From NCBI RefSeq assembly GCF_017695965.1, contig NZ_JAAORM010000005.1, positions 496,001-560,000 on the forward strand: a stretch of DNA of 64,000 nt. Reading direction: 5' to 3'. Below, one piece after another: positions 47,717-56,858 of the stretch. The stretch comes from Prochlorococcus marinus CUG1416 (GTDB lineage: Bacteria; Cyanobacteriota; Cyanobacteriia; PCC-6307; Cyanobiaceae). How positions within the stretch are numbered: the stretch's first letter is position 1; the number at the start of each line of letters is the position of its first letter. The position numbers and the translations under genes were made by a program. Below the pieces are notes generated by a model, which saw only the letters and a list, made by a program, of their open reading frames with translations, was not told where the DNA came from and did not search any database.

Positions 47717-48511
47717 ATGGAAAATTATTCATCTTTACGAATTGGAGGAAAACAATTTTCCAGTAGATTAATGGTAGGTACTGGCAAATACAAATCTACA
47801 CAAGATATGGTAGAAAGTTTGTCAAATTCAGACACAGAAATTATAACCGTCGCTGTTAGAAGAATTAAAAATGATCAGAGTGGAGAAAATTTACTCGAAA
47901 AGATTAACTGGAAAAAATACTGGATGCTTCCTAATACAGCTGGTTGTGTGAATGCCGATGAAGCCGTCAGAATAGCAATGTTGGGAAGAGAGCTTGCAAA
48001 ATTATCTGGTCAAGAAGAAAATAATTTTGTCAAGTTGGAAGTGATTCCTGACAAAAAATATTTGTTGCCAGACCCAATAGAAACGGTAAAGGCCGCTGAA
48101 GTTTTAATAAAAAAGGGTTTTGCTGTACTTCCCTATATAAATGCAGATCCTATTCTTGCAAAAAGACTAGAAGAATTAGGTTGTTCAACTGTAATGCCAT
48201 TAGGCTCGCCTATTGGCTCAGGACAAGGTTTATTAAATTTATCAAACATAGCGATAATTATTGAGAATGCCAAAGTACCTGTGATAATTGACGCAGGGAT
48301 TGGAGTGCCGAGTGAAGCATCTCAAGCTATGGAACTTGGAGCCGATGGTGTTTTAATTAATAGTGCAATCGCACAAGCTGAAAACCCACCTCTAATGGCT
48401 CAAGCAATAAATTATGGCGTAAAAGCAGGCAGGCACGCTTTTCTTGCAGGAAGAATTAAAAAACAAGACTTTGCAATAGCAAGTTCACCAGACAACAACA
48501 TATCGATCTAA
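47717..48511 (+). CDS. thiG: Thiazole synthase ThiG
   Basis: 264 residues, TIM barrel. Makes the thiazole ring of thiamine from deoxyxylulose phosphate, dehydroglycine and ThiS thiocarboxylate. Schiff-base lysine K106 in [29 protein letters not shown] and [29 protein letters not shown] bind phosphate. ThiS and ThiO are not here. An AAAGGA sequence in the end of the upstream TPR gene lies eight bases before the ATG, supporting the start. Confidence 0.97.
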   Translation: MENYSSLRIGGKQFSSRLMVGTGKYKSTQDMVESLSNSDTEIITVAVRRIKNDQSGENLLEKINWKKYWMLPNTAGCVNADEAVRIAMLGRELAKLSGQEENNFVKLEVIPDKKYLLPDPIETVKAAEVLIKKGFAVLPYINADPILAKRLEELGCSTVMPLGSPIGSGQGLLNLSNIAIIIENAKVPVIIDAGIGVPSEASQAMELGADGVLINSAIAQAENPPLMAQAINYGVKAGRHAFLAGRIKKQDFAIASSPDNNISI

Positions 48512-48628
48512 TTCTCTAAAGTTAAATCAATTTAAAAGGAGAGTAAAAATTTATTATTTGTTTGATTTCTTCTATTAAGAAAAAAGATTTGAAACTATTT
48601 ACGATATTTTTTCGCAAATTGGAAGCAC

Positions 48629-48640
48629 ACTGTAGTAATT
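48629..48640 (+). promoter_or_regulatory. Shared 12-base motif before sqdB
   Basis: ACTGTAGTAATT, identical to 41777-41788 before dnaX. Forty bases before the sqdB GTG. Possible promoter element; tentative. Confidence 0.2.
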
Positions 48641-48653
48641 TAATAAATATATT

Positions 48654-48680
48654 ATGAAACTATTAATTCTGGAGTTCTGA
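48654..48680 (+). other. Possible eight-codon leader reading frame before sqdB
   Basis: ATG then seven codons (MKLLILEF) and TGA, the TGA abutting the sqdB GTG in the same frame. The GGAG ribosome-binding site of sqdB lies inside it (48671-48674), so its translation could affect sqdB initiation. It may be chance. Confidence 0.25.
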
Positions 48681-49874
48681 GTGAAAGTTATTGTTCTTGG
48701 TGGAGATGGTTTTTGCGGTTGGCCTTGTGCGGTGAATTTAGCAGAGCAAAATCATGATGTAATTATTGTCGACAATTTAAGTCGTAGAAAAATAGATATT
48801 GATCTAGAAGTAGAATCTTTAACTCCAATCTCTTCCATAACAGAAAGACTTTCTGCATGGAAAGAGATTGGAGGTAAACCTATGAGATTTCTTAACATGG
48901 ATATCTCTAAACAATATCAAAAATTACTGAATTTGCTTATTGAAGAAAAACCAGATTCAGTTATCCATTTCGCAGAACAAAGAGCAGCGCCTTACTCGAT
49001 GAAATCGAGTTTTACGAAAAGATATACAGTAGATAATAATGTTAATGGCACGCACAACCTTCTAGCTGCAATCGTAGAATCTAATTTAGATATTCATGTT
49101 GTTCATTTAGGAACAATGGGGGTCTACGGATATGGATCCCATAGAGGTGCAACAATTCCAGAAGGTTATTTAAAGGTTGAAGTTCCACAACCAGATGGAA
49201 GCCGCTTTGAAGAAGAAATATTACACCCTGCGAGTCCAGGAAGTGTTTACCATATGACTAAAACTTTAGATCAATTATTATTTCTTTACTACAACAAAAA
49301 TGATCTTGTAAGAATAACTGATCTGCATCAAGGTATTGTTTGGGGAACAAATACAGAATCAACTTTGAAAGATCCTAGATTGACAAACAGATTTGACTAT
49401 GACGGAGATTATGGAACTGTTCTAAACAGATTTCTCATGCAAGCTGCTATTGGATATCCTTTAAGTGTTCATGGAACAGGAGGGCAAACGAGAGCATTTA
49501 TACATATAAAAGATTCGGTAAAATGTGTGCAACTTGCACTTGAGAATCCTCCAAAATCGGGAGAGAGAGTCAAAATCTTTAATCAAATGACTGAAAGTCA
49601 TCAAGTTGGGGAGCTAGCTAAAAAAATTGCATCTCTCACAGGGGCTGATATCAATTATTTACCAAATCCAAGGAATGAAGCAGTTGAAAATGATTTAATT
49701 GTTGATAATAAATGCTTTATAGAATTAGGTTTAAACCCAACCACTCTTGATAATGGCTTATTAGAAGAAGTTGTTGAAGTTGCTAAAAAATACTCCAAGA
49801 GATGTGATTTGAAACGCATACCTTGTGTTTCATCCTGGACTAAAAAACAAGCTGAGGCTATAAAGACTAATTAA
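48681..49874 (+). CDS. sqdB: UDP-sulfoquinovose synthase
   Basis: 397 residues of the short-chain dehydrogenase fold. N-terminal VLGGDGFCGWPCAVNL NAD loop, VIHFAEQRAAPYS, GTMGVYGYG, and a Y/K catalytic pair in SVYHMTKT. Forms UDP-sulfoquinovose from UDP-glucose and sulfite, the head group of sulfolipid, which replaces phospholipid and spares phosphate. Start is GTG at 48681 with GGAG six bases upstream. Followed after 27 bases by sqdX. Confidence 0.97.
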   Translation: MKVIVLGGDGFCGWPCAVNLAEQNHDVIIVDNLSRRKIDIDLEVESLTPISSITERLSAWKEIGGKPMRFLNMDISKQYQKLLNLLIEEKPDSVIHFAEQRAAPYSMKSSFTKRYTVDNNVNGTHNLLAAIVESNLDIHVVHLGTMGVYGYGSHRGATIPEGYLKVEVPQPDGSRFEEEILHPASPGSVYHMTKTLDQLLFLYYNKNDLVRITDLHQGIVWGTNTESTLKDPRLTNRFDYDGDYGTVLNRFLMQAAIGYPLSVHGTGGQTRAFIHIKDSVKCVQLALENPPKSGERVKIFNQMTESHQVGELAKKIASLTGADINYLPNPRNEAVENDLIVDNKCFIELGLNPTTLDNGLLEEVVEVAKKYSKRCDLKRIPCVSSWTKKQAEAIKTN

Positions 49875-49901
49875 AATTTCTGAAATAATTACCTGAAGAA
49901 A

Positions 49902-51035
49902 GTGAAAATTGCATTGTTTACTGAAACCTTTTTACCTAAAGTTGATGGCATAGTCACAAGACTAACTAAAACGATTGAATTTTTAATAAAAAATGGTGAT
50001 GAAGTTATAATTTTTTGTCCAGAGGGGTGTCCAGAATCATATATGGGAGCAACAGTAGTTGGAGTTGCTGCAATGCCCTTACCACTATACCCAGAGTTGA
50101 AGCTTGGTTTACCAGGTCCTGCAGTTTCAGATAAGTTAGAAAAATTCAATCCAGATTTGATACATGTTGTTAATCCAGCTGTACTTGGCTTAGGTGGCAT
50201 ATGGTTGGCGAAAACTAATAATATTCCTTTAATTGCTAGCTACCATACTCATCTTCCAAAATATCTGGAATATTACGGTATGGGTATGTTAGAGCCACTT
50301 TTGTGGGAATTACTTAAAGCAGCTCATAATCAAGCCTTATTAAATTTATGTACTTCCACCGCTATGGTCAATGAGTTAAAAGATAAAGGTATTCAAAGGA
50401 CTGCTCTATGGCAAAGAGGAGTAGATACTTACAGTTTCCGACCAGATTTGAGAAGTGAGGAAATGAGAGAAAAATTATTTGGGAAATATCAAGATGCTAA
50501 TTTCCTATTGATTTATGTAGGAAGATTATCCGCAGAAAAACAAATTGAGAGAATCAAACCAGTCTTAGCAAGTATTCCTAATGCATGCCTAGCACTTGTA
50601 GGTGACGGTCCATATAGAAACCAGCTTGAAAAAATATTCGAGAATACTAAGACTAATTTCATAGGATATTTATCTGGAGATGAACTTGCTAGCGCCTATG
50701 CCTCTGGCGATATATTTTTATTTCCCTCTAGTACAGAAACACTTGGATTAGTATTACTAGAAGCAATGGCGGCAGGATGTCCAGTTATCGGAGCAAATAA
50801 AGGAGGAATTCCAGACATAATTAGCGATGGCATTAACGGTTGTTTATATGATCCTGATGAAAAAGACAATGGGGAACAAAGTTTAATTGAAGCGACAAAA
50901 AAAATTCTAGAGAATGAAGATAAAAGAGAAGTTATGAGGAAAGAGGCACGAAACGAAGCAGAAAAATGGGATTGGAATCAAGCAACGTTACAACTACAAA
51001 ATTATTATTCAGATACTCTCAAAGAAATAGATTAA
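49902..51035 (+). CDS. sqdX: Sulfoquinovosyldiacylglycerol synthase, GT4 glycosyltransferase
   Basis: 377 residues. Transfers sulfoquinovose to diacylglycerol. N-terminal FTETFLPKVDGIVTRL, ALWQRGVD, LIYVGRLSAEKQIE, and the donor-binding EAMAAGCPVIGANKGGIPDII fit family GT4. Position directly after sqdB makes the SqdX assignment strong. GTG start. Acts on the inner and thylakoid membrane. Confidence 0.94.
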   Translation: MKIALFTETFLPKVDGIVTRLTKTIEFLIKNGDEVIIFCPEGCPESYMGATVVGVAAMPLPLYPELKLGLPGPAVSDKLEKFNPDLIHVVNPAVLGLGGIWLAKTNNIPLIASYHTHLPKYLEYYGMGMLEPLLWELLKAAHNQALLNLCTSTAMVNELKDKGIQRTALWQRGVDTYSFRPDLRSEEMREKLFGKYQDANFLLIYVGRLSAEKQIERIKPVLASIPNACLALVGDGPYRNQLEKIFENTKTNFIGYLSGDELASAYASGDIFLFPSSTETLGLVLLEAMAAGCPVIGANKGGIPDIISDGINGCLYDPDEKDNGEQSLIEATKKILENEDKREVMRKEARNEAEKWDWNQATLQLQNYYSDTLKEID

Positions 51036-51047
51036 ACTTTATCTAAA

Positions 51048-51296
51048 TTATGCTACGTGTGGAGGCGTAGGATTACTATACGAACTTAAAGGAAGTATTA
51101 GAGTAGCTATATTTTGATTCTTTTCAGGCCTTTTTTTCTTTGAGAATTTTTTACCAAAAGGTACTCTTATAACATTAGTTCCTTCAATGGAACATATATT
51201 TGAGTTATCCCCTGAAAAATTATTGACAAAATTTGGTAAGTTGACGTTTTCAAGTGGCAAGTGTTTAACATTACCAGATTTAAAATCTTTGGTCAT
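51048..51296 (-). CDS. Small uncharacterised protein
   Basis: 82 residues, no recognised domain. Basic centre (GKKFSKKKRPEKN) and a hydrophobic, proline-containing C-terminus (LILPLSSYSNPTPPHVA). No signal peptide. It fills the gap between sqdX and gcvP on the minus strand and does not overlap either gene. Codon composition looks like its neighbours, and an ATG start is present, but without conservation data a spurious frame is possible. Confidence 0.5.
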   Translation of the reverse strand: MTKDFKSGNVKHLPLENVNLPNFVNNFSGDNSNICSIEGTNVIRVPFGKKFSKKKRPEKNQNIATLILPLSSYSNPTPPHVA

Positions 51297-51426
51297 AGCT
51301 TCAAATACCCCAAAAAAATTTGATGCTTGTATATATTAATAAAAAAATTTAAAAAATTTCTATAAGAAAATATTAAATTTTTTTCCACACTGATAATAAC
51401 TAAGTAATTACAAGGATGCTAGTCCT

Positions 51427-54336
51427 TTAAGCACATTTTTTTTCTTCTAAAGTCTCTCCTTGATTTACAGTGCAAGAACAAATTAAATTGCGATCACCAT
51501 ATGCATTATTAATTCTAGAAACTGAAGACCAAAACTTAATAGTTGTTGGAGTTTTATAAGGGAAAGAAGCTTTTTCTTTTGAATAAGGATAATTCCAATT
51601 ATCCCCAATTAACTCTTTCAGCGTATGGGGAGCATTGCTTATTACATTATTATTATTTAATTCAATATTATTTTCTATTTCGCTGATTTCTTCTCCAATC
51701 AAAAGCATAGCCTCACAAAATCTATCCAATTCAGCCAAACTTTCACTTTCAGTAGGCTCTATCATAATAGTCTCTGGAACAGGCCAACTTATAGTTGGGG
51801 CATGAAAACTATAATCTATTAATCGTTTAGCTAAATCATTTACACTCAAACCAGTTTTAGATTTTAAATCTCTAAAATCTAAAATACATTCATGTGCGAC
51901 AAAATTATTTTTTCCTTTATAAAGAATCTTGAATTTATGCTTTAAAGAATGTGCAATATAATTTGCAGATAGAATTGCATGCGCAGTTGCTTTCCTTAAA
52001 CCACTAAGACCAGCCATTTTTATGTACATCCAACTTATTGGGAGAATACTGGCACTCCCATGCTTGGCAGAAGATACATAATTGGAACTATTAGATAAAT
52101 TATTATCCATTAAAGAATGAGTAGGAAGAAATGGGCTTAAAGTTTCTGATGCAGCAACTGGTCCTACTCCTGGACCCCCACCTCCATGTGGAATGCAGAA
52201 TGTTTTATGTAAATTCAAATGACAAACATCAACACCATAGTTACCTGGTTTGCATAATCCAACCTGAGCGTTCAAATTTGCTCCATCTAAATAGACAAAT
52301 CCACCAACAGAGTGAATTAAGTCACATATCTTTCTGATTTGCAATTCAAAAACTCCATGAGTAGAGGGGTAGGTCAACATAAGGGCTCCTATTTGGTTAT
52401 CAAATTTCTTGACCTTGATCGACAAATCTTGAAAATCAATATTTCCTTCGTCATCACATTCAACCGTTAAAACATCAAATCCTGCCATAACTGCACTAGC
52501 AGGATTTGTGCCATGAGCACTTTTAGGAATTAAACATTTTTTTCTTGAAAGTTCACCTTTTGATTCAAAATAAGAATTTATTGCCAATAATCCTGCAAAC
52601 TCTCCCTGAGAGCCTGCATTTGGTTGAAAAGAAACTGATTTTAGACCAACAATATCACTTATCCAGTTTTCTAGATCAGATATTATTTTTGTATAGCCCT
52701 TCGTTTGATCTGGTGGAGAAAAAGGATGAATAGAAGATAAATTAGCCCAAGAGACTGGATTTAACTCTGCTGCAGAATTTAACTTCATGGTACAGCTTCC
52801 TAATGGCATCATTCCATCTACCAGAGAAAAATCTTTTTCAGCAAGTCGGAATATATATCTCATTAATTCAGTTTCACTTTGATTTTTTGTGAATATATCT
52901 TGCTGCATCCATTTACTGGATCTCAAAGCTAAACCTTCAAGATGAAATCTTTTATCAAATTTTATATACTCTAAATCTTCTTTTTTTTCTATAAGGTTTG
53001 CTATGAAAGTCAAAATATCTTTGATTTCTTTTTCATTACTGAGCTCATCTAAAGAGATCCCAAAGCCAGTTGAATTTTCAATAGTTGATCCCAACGGCAA
53101 AATTCTTAAGTTATAACCATTTTTTAAAGCTTCATTATGGATCCTCTGGGAGTGCTCAGAATAAACATCAACACTATCAAATCTAATCCCATCAGGAATA
53201 TGAAAACCTAGATCAGCTAAACATGATTCTAAATTTAGTCTCAACTCCACTAATCTCTTAGCAATTTGCATTAATCCAGAGGATCCATGATAAATAGCAT
53301 AAAAAGAAGAAATTATGGCTAACAAAGATTGAGCAGTACAAATATTACTCGTGGCCTTTTCCCTTCTAATATGTTGCTCTCTTGTTTGCAATGCTAGTCT
53401 TAGTGACTTTTCTCCATTTTTAGAGAGAGTTTGTCCAACAATTCTTCCAGGTATCAGCCTTTTATATTTTTCGCTACAAGCAAAATATGCTGCATGGGGG
53501 CCACCAAAACCCATTGGAACTCCAAATCTTTGCATACTACCCACTGCTACATCAACACCAAATTCAGAAATTGGTTTAATTAAAACTTGTGCCAGTGGAT
53601 CAATAGATGCAGTTACAATAATTTCTGATCTATGTGCTTTGGATATTAAGAATGTGGGATCAAATAATTGACCATTTTTACCTGGTAATTGCAACAAAAT
53701 TCCAAAAACATCATCATCATTAGGAAAGTTGCTTTGAGTAAAGCGTTTTAAGAATATTCCCAAAGGTTTTGCTCTGGTTTGTAGAACATTAAAAGTATGA
53801 TCAAAAACATTTGATTCAACTAAGTACACTTTTGAAGATTTATTTTTTCTTGCCGCAAAACTCATGGCCATAGCCTCCGCAGCAGCAGTGCCCTCATCTA
53901 ATAAAGATGCATTTGCGACAGGGAATCCTGTTAGTTCACAAACAATAGTCTGAAAATTAAATAGAGCTTCTAATCTTCCTTGTGCAATTTCTGCTTGATA
54001 TGGGGTATAAGACGTGTACCACCTAGGATTTTCAAGAACATGTCTTTGGATTACTTTAGGCATGTGATTGTCATAATAACCAAGGCCTATTAGTGATCTC
54101 ATTTTGGTATTTTGCTTGGCAATCTCTTCTAATTCATTTAAAGCCTCAATTTCTGAACAACCTTGGGGCAATATTTCTGAAGATTTATCTTTAAGCTGAA
54201 TATCTTCAGGAATAACTTGGTTTATAAATTGATCAATATTATTAAAACCAAGCTTATTTAGCATGCTTCTCTCATCATTATCTCCTAACCCCAGATGCCT
54301 ATCTATAAACAAATCGGACCCAAATTTGGATGTCAT
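51427..54336 (-). CDS. gcvP: Glycine decarboxylase (P protein of the glycine cleavage system)
   Basis: 969 residues, two fused homologous halves. PLP lysine K711 in NLHKTFCIPHGGGGPG. Other marks: FIDRHLG near the N-terminus, SYTPYQAEIAQGRLEALFNFQT, GSCTMKLNSAAEL. Decarboxylates glycine and passes the aminomethyl group to lipoyl GcvH; part of photorespiration and one-carbon supply. Downstream of gcvH with 45 bases between. gcvT is not in the cluster. Confidence 0.98.
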   Translation of the reverse strand: MTSKFGSDLFIDRHLGLGDNDERSMLNKLGFNNIDQFINQVIPEDIQLKDKSSEILPQGCSEIEALNELEEIAKQNTKMRSLIGLGYYDNHMPKVIQRHVLENPRWYTSYTPYQAEIAQGRLEALFNFQTIVCELTGFPVANASLLDEGTAAAEAMAMSFAARKNKSSKVYLVESNVFDHTFNVLQTRAKPLGIFLKRFTQSNFPNDDDVFGILLQLPGKNGQLFDPTFLISKAHRSEIIVTASIDPLAQVLIKPISEFGVDVAVGSMQRFGVPMGFGGPHAAYFACSEKYKRLIPGRIVGQTLSKNGEKSLRLALQTREQHIRREKATSNICTAQSLLAIISSFYAIYHGSSGLMQIAKRLVELRLNLESCLADLGFHIPDGIRFDSVDVYSEHSQRIHNEALKNGYNLRILPLGSTIENSTGFGISLDELSNEKEIKDILTFIANLIEKKEDLEYIKFDKRFHLEGLALRSSKWMQQDIFTKNQSETELMRYIFRLAEKDFSLVDGMMPLGSCTMKLNSAAELNPVSWANLSSIHPFSPPDQTKGYTKIISDLENWISDIVGLKSVSFQPNAGSQGEFAGLLAINSYFESKGELSRKKCLIPKSAHGTNPASAVMAGFDVLTVECDDEGNIDFQDLSIKVKKFDNQIGALMLTYPSTHGVFELQIRKICDLIHSVGGFVYLDGANLNAQVGLCKPGNYGVDVCHLNLHKTFCIPHGGGGPGVGPVAASETLSPFLPTHSLMDNNLSNSSNYVSSAKHGSASILPISWMYIKMAGLSGLRKATAHAILSANYIAHSLKHKFKILYKGKNNFVAHECILDFRDLKSKTGLSVNDLAKRLIDYSFHAPTISWPVPETIMIEPTESESLAELDRFCEAMLLIGEEISEIENNIELNNNNVISNAPHTLKELIGDNWNYPYSKEKASFPYKTPTTIKFWSSVSRINNAYGDRNLICSCTVNQGETLEEKKCA

Positions 54337-54381
54337 ATTAAAATATTTTTCTTTAAAATAGCTCTTTTTAAAAAGTTTGCC

Positions 54382-54771
54382 TTATTTTGGTACAACCTTT
54401 GATTGATATTCCTCAGAAGTCATCAAATCAGCAATTGATACTTCTGATTCTGGTTTCAAAATGACTAACCAACCTTCTCCAATGGGATCATTCTGCAAAA
54501 GCTCAGGGTTATCAATTACACTTTCATTTACAGATACTATTTCCCCTGAAAAAGGCAGGTAGACTTCCTCAACGGCCTTAACAGATTCTATTGTTCCAAA
54601 AGTCTCACCTTTCTCTAAAGTCTTCCCTTGATCAGCTAACTCAACAAAAACAATATCTCCTAATTGATCTATAGCAAAATCACTAACTCCAATTTTTAAC
54701 AATCCGTTTTCTTCTAACACATATTCATGGGTATCAGCATAGTGAAGGTTGTCTGGAAACTGGTAAGACAT
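54382..54771 (-). CDS. gcvH: Glycine cleavage system H protein
   Basis: 129 residues. Lipoyl-carrying shuttle; lipoyl lysine K65 in ESVKAVEEVYLPFSGE. Also ADTHEYVLEENGLLKIGVSDFAIDQLGDIVFVEL. Full length. Two bases downstream of the Alr-type enzyme gene and upstream of gcvP on the minus strand. Confidence 0.97.
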   Translation of the reverse strand: MSYQFPDNLHYADTHEYVLEENGLLKIGVSDFAIDQLGDIVFVELADQGKTLEKGETFGTIESVKAVEEVYLPFSGEIVSVNESVIDNPELLQNDPIGEGWLVILKPESEVSIADLMTSEEYQSKVVPK

Positions 54772-54773
54772 GA

Positions 54774-56066
54774 TTAAGTTGATAAAGAGACTAGAGAATC
54801 CTTTGAAATTAAATTTTCCTCTAATAGCTCAGATAATAATTGAATTAGTGCAATTTTGATGTGAGCTATGTGAGAACCACCTTGAACAAAAATATTGTAA
54901 GGATCTCTTAGAGGAGCATCGGCGGAAAATTCACTTGTACTACCTTCAATAAATGTACCTCCTGCCATTAATAATTGTGAATCATAACCATCCATTGATG
55001 ATGGAACAACATTAAGAAAAGAATCTACTGGTGAAGAATTTTGAAAAGATTGACAAACTTTTTGTAACAAATCAGGATTATTCAATCTTACTGACTGAAT
55101 GAGATCAGATCTATAAGTTGCTGGCTCTGGCAAAACCTTAAATCCCAAATTTTTAAAAACTGCTGCAACCATATCAGCACCTTTTAGTGATTCGTGAACA
55201 ATTTGTGGTGCTAAAAACAAACCCTGCAAAATTAATCTTCCTAGTCCAAAATTTATTCCTGCAGATGAACCAATACCTGGTGAGGTTAATCTAGAACACG
55301 CCATCTCAACCAACTCTGCATCTCCTGCAACATACCCACCAGTAGGAACGATTGTCCCTCCCAAATTTTTAATCAATGATCCAGCAATTATATTTGCCCC
55401 TTTAGAAATTGGTTCACTATCTTCAACAAGCTCCCCATAACAGTTATCAACAAAACATATGCAGTTAGGATCAAGAGAGTGAATCAGACTACAAATTTTC
55501 TCTATCTCATGATTCGTAAGAGATTTTCTCCAACTATATCCACAACTTTTTTGTATAAATACTAATTTGCATGGATTTTCTTGAAAAGAATGAACAATTT
55601 TTTCTTCAAAAGAATCAAAATTCTCACAGATATTTATTTGCTTATAGTCAATCTCAAAATCTTTAAGTGAGCCTATACCTCCTCCCCTTATTCCTATCAC
55701 TTCTTCTAACGTGTCATATGGTTGTCCTGTAAGAGATAACATCACATCTCCAGGCCTAAGAATTCCAAACAAGACAGAACTTATTGCATGCGTTCCACTT
55801 ACAAATTGCATCCTCACAGCTGCCTTTTCAGCAAGAAACAATCTTGCAAAAACCGCATCAATTTTTTCTCTAGATATATCACCATGACCACTACCAGAAG
55901 ATTGATTGAAATGACTAGTAGAAACTTTTTCTTCCTTAAAAATTGTCAAAATATTTTCTAATTTCTGGAAAACCTGATTGGATCTTTCTTGAAAAACTTG
56001 ACTTAAACTCTCTTCTACAGAAAGAACAGCTTTTTCAGCCAGTTTTAAGTTATTGTTTCGTGTCAT
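54774..56066 (-). CDS. Methionine gamma-lyase/Alr-family PLP enzyme
   Basis: 430 residues, PLP fold type I, of the family named aluminium resistance or cystathionine beta-lyase-like. K233 in AGSLIKNLGG is the likely PLP lysine, D207 in VDNCYGELVE contacts the cofactor, and SGTHAISSVLFGILRPGD and STEFSADAPLRDPY are family marks. Probable substrate is a sulfur amino acid such as methionine or cystathionine; unproved. It lies between an HTH-like gene and gcvH, with 18 and 2 base gaps, so probably a four-gene operon. Confidence 0.87.
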   Translation of the reverse strand: MTRNNNLKLAEKAVLSVEESLSQVFQERSNQVFQKLENILTIFKEEKVSTSHFNQSSGSGHGDISREKIDAVFARLFLAEKAAVRMQFVSGTHAISSVLFGILRPGDVMLSLTGQPYDTLEEVIGIRGGGIGSLKDFEIDYKQINICENFDSFEEKIVHSFQENPCKLVFIQKSCGYSWRKSLTNHEIEKICSLIHSLDPNCICFVDNCYGELVEDSEPISKGANIIAGSLIKNLGGTIVPTGGYVAGDAELVEMACSRLTSPGIGSSAGINFGLGRLILQGLFLAPQIVHESLKGADMVAAVFKNLGFKVLPEPATYRSDLIQSVRLNNPDLLQKVCQSFQNSSPVDSFLNVVPSSMDGYDSQLLMAGGTFIEGSTSEFSADAPLRDPYNIFVQGGSHIAHIKIALIQLLSELLEENLISKDSLVSLST

Positions 56067-56084
56067 TAATTATGAAGACTCATG

Positions 56085-56783
56085 TTATTTTTCAGAAGCT
56101 AAATTTCTTAATTCTGCGAGGAAAGCATTAGGTCCTCTCCCCTGAAAATAAGAGAGTTTTTTTGAAGCCTCATATAAATCAATTAGTTCTCCATCTAATT
56201 CTTCTGCCGTATAGTCTCTAATTCCTGCTATTACCTCAGCAAAACGTTCTCTACGGGTAGATTTATTTACAGCATAGGAACTCATAACCTGAATTTTACA
56301 TGATCTCCAAGCCTTATTCTGGCAAAAATGCACTGAAAGGGCATCACTTAAAGCAGAAGCCTCTTCATCTTCTATATACCAGTCAAAAGATGAAGGGAGA
56401 GATTGTAATCCTGAAAATATCTCAAATAACTCCCCAGCAGACAATGGATTACCAGAATCATTTTTCAAGGGTAATGCAGACTCTTGCAAAGATTTCCATA
56501 GCTCTGGGTAATCACTTTCTAAACGATCCCTGATTTTTTCTATACCTTGATCAAGAATCGTATTGACTTGAGCTAAAGCAAGAAAAACTTCAGGCCCAGG
56601 CGAAGATAACTTTCCATTCCTAAGATTAGAAATTTGTGAATTATGAACTTTACCTAAATCAAGAATTTCAGAAAGTAACGGTAAAACCCTATGTGACCAA
56701 CCATTTCTCTCATGCCAGAGATGTATCAAATGAGCCATAGCCCTTCGACCTCTAGATAATTTATCGCGATATCCGAGACTCAC
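56085..56783 (-). CDS. Conserved hypothetical protein with HTH-like N-terminus
   Basis: 232 residues. About 35-75 (LLSEILDLGKVHNSQISNLRNGKLSSPGPEVFLALAQVN, quoted in parts: VHNSQISNLRNGK, SSPGPEVFLALA) resembles an XRE-type helix-turn-helix that chooses when to bind. The rest is helical and acidic with no known domain (DYTAEELDGELIDLYEASKKL near 190-210). First gene before the Alr enzyme and gcvH-gcvP; could regulate them or itself. Divergent from desC. Function unknown. Confidence 0.7.
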   Translation of the reverse strand: MSLGYRDKLSRGRRAMAHLIHLWHERNGWSHRVLPLLSEILDLGKVHNSQISNLRNGKLSSPGPEVFLALAQVNTILDQGIEKIRDRLESDYPELWKSLQESALPLKNDSGNPLSAGELFEIFSGLQSLPSSFDWYIEDEEASALSDALSVHFCQNKAWRSCKIQVMSSYAVNKSTRRERFAEVIAGIRDYTAEELDGELIDLYEASKKLSYFQGRGPNAFLAELRNLASEK

Positions 56784-56795
56784 AGATAATTAAAC

Positions 56796-56818
56796 TTATC
56801 AATAGTATAGTATGATAA
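56796..56818. promoter_or_regulatory. Divergent promoter region with inverted repeat, desC side
   Basis: TTATCA at 56796-56801 and TGATAA at 56813-56818 with 11 bases between. The 75-base region also contains a minus-strand TATACT (56804-56809) for the HTH-like gene and plus-strand TATGATAAT for desC. May be operator or coincident -10 elements. Confidence 0.3.
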
Positions 56819-56858
56819 TATTACATATCGGTAATTTTGAAAATAGTATTTCAATATC

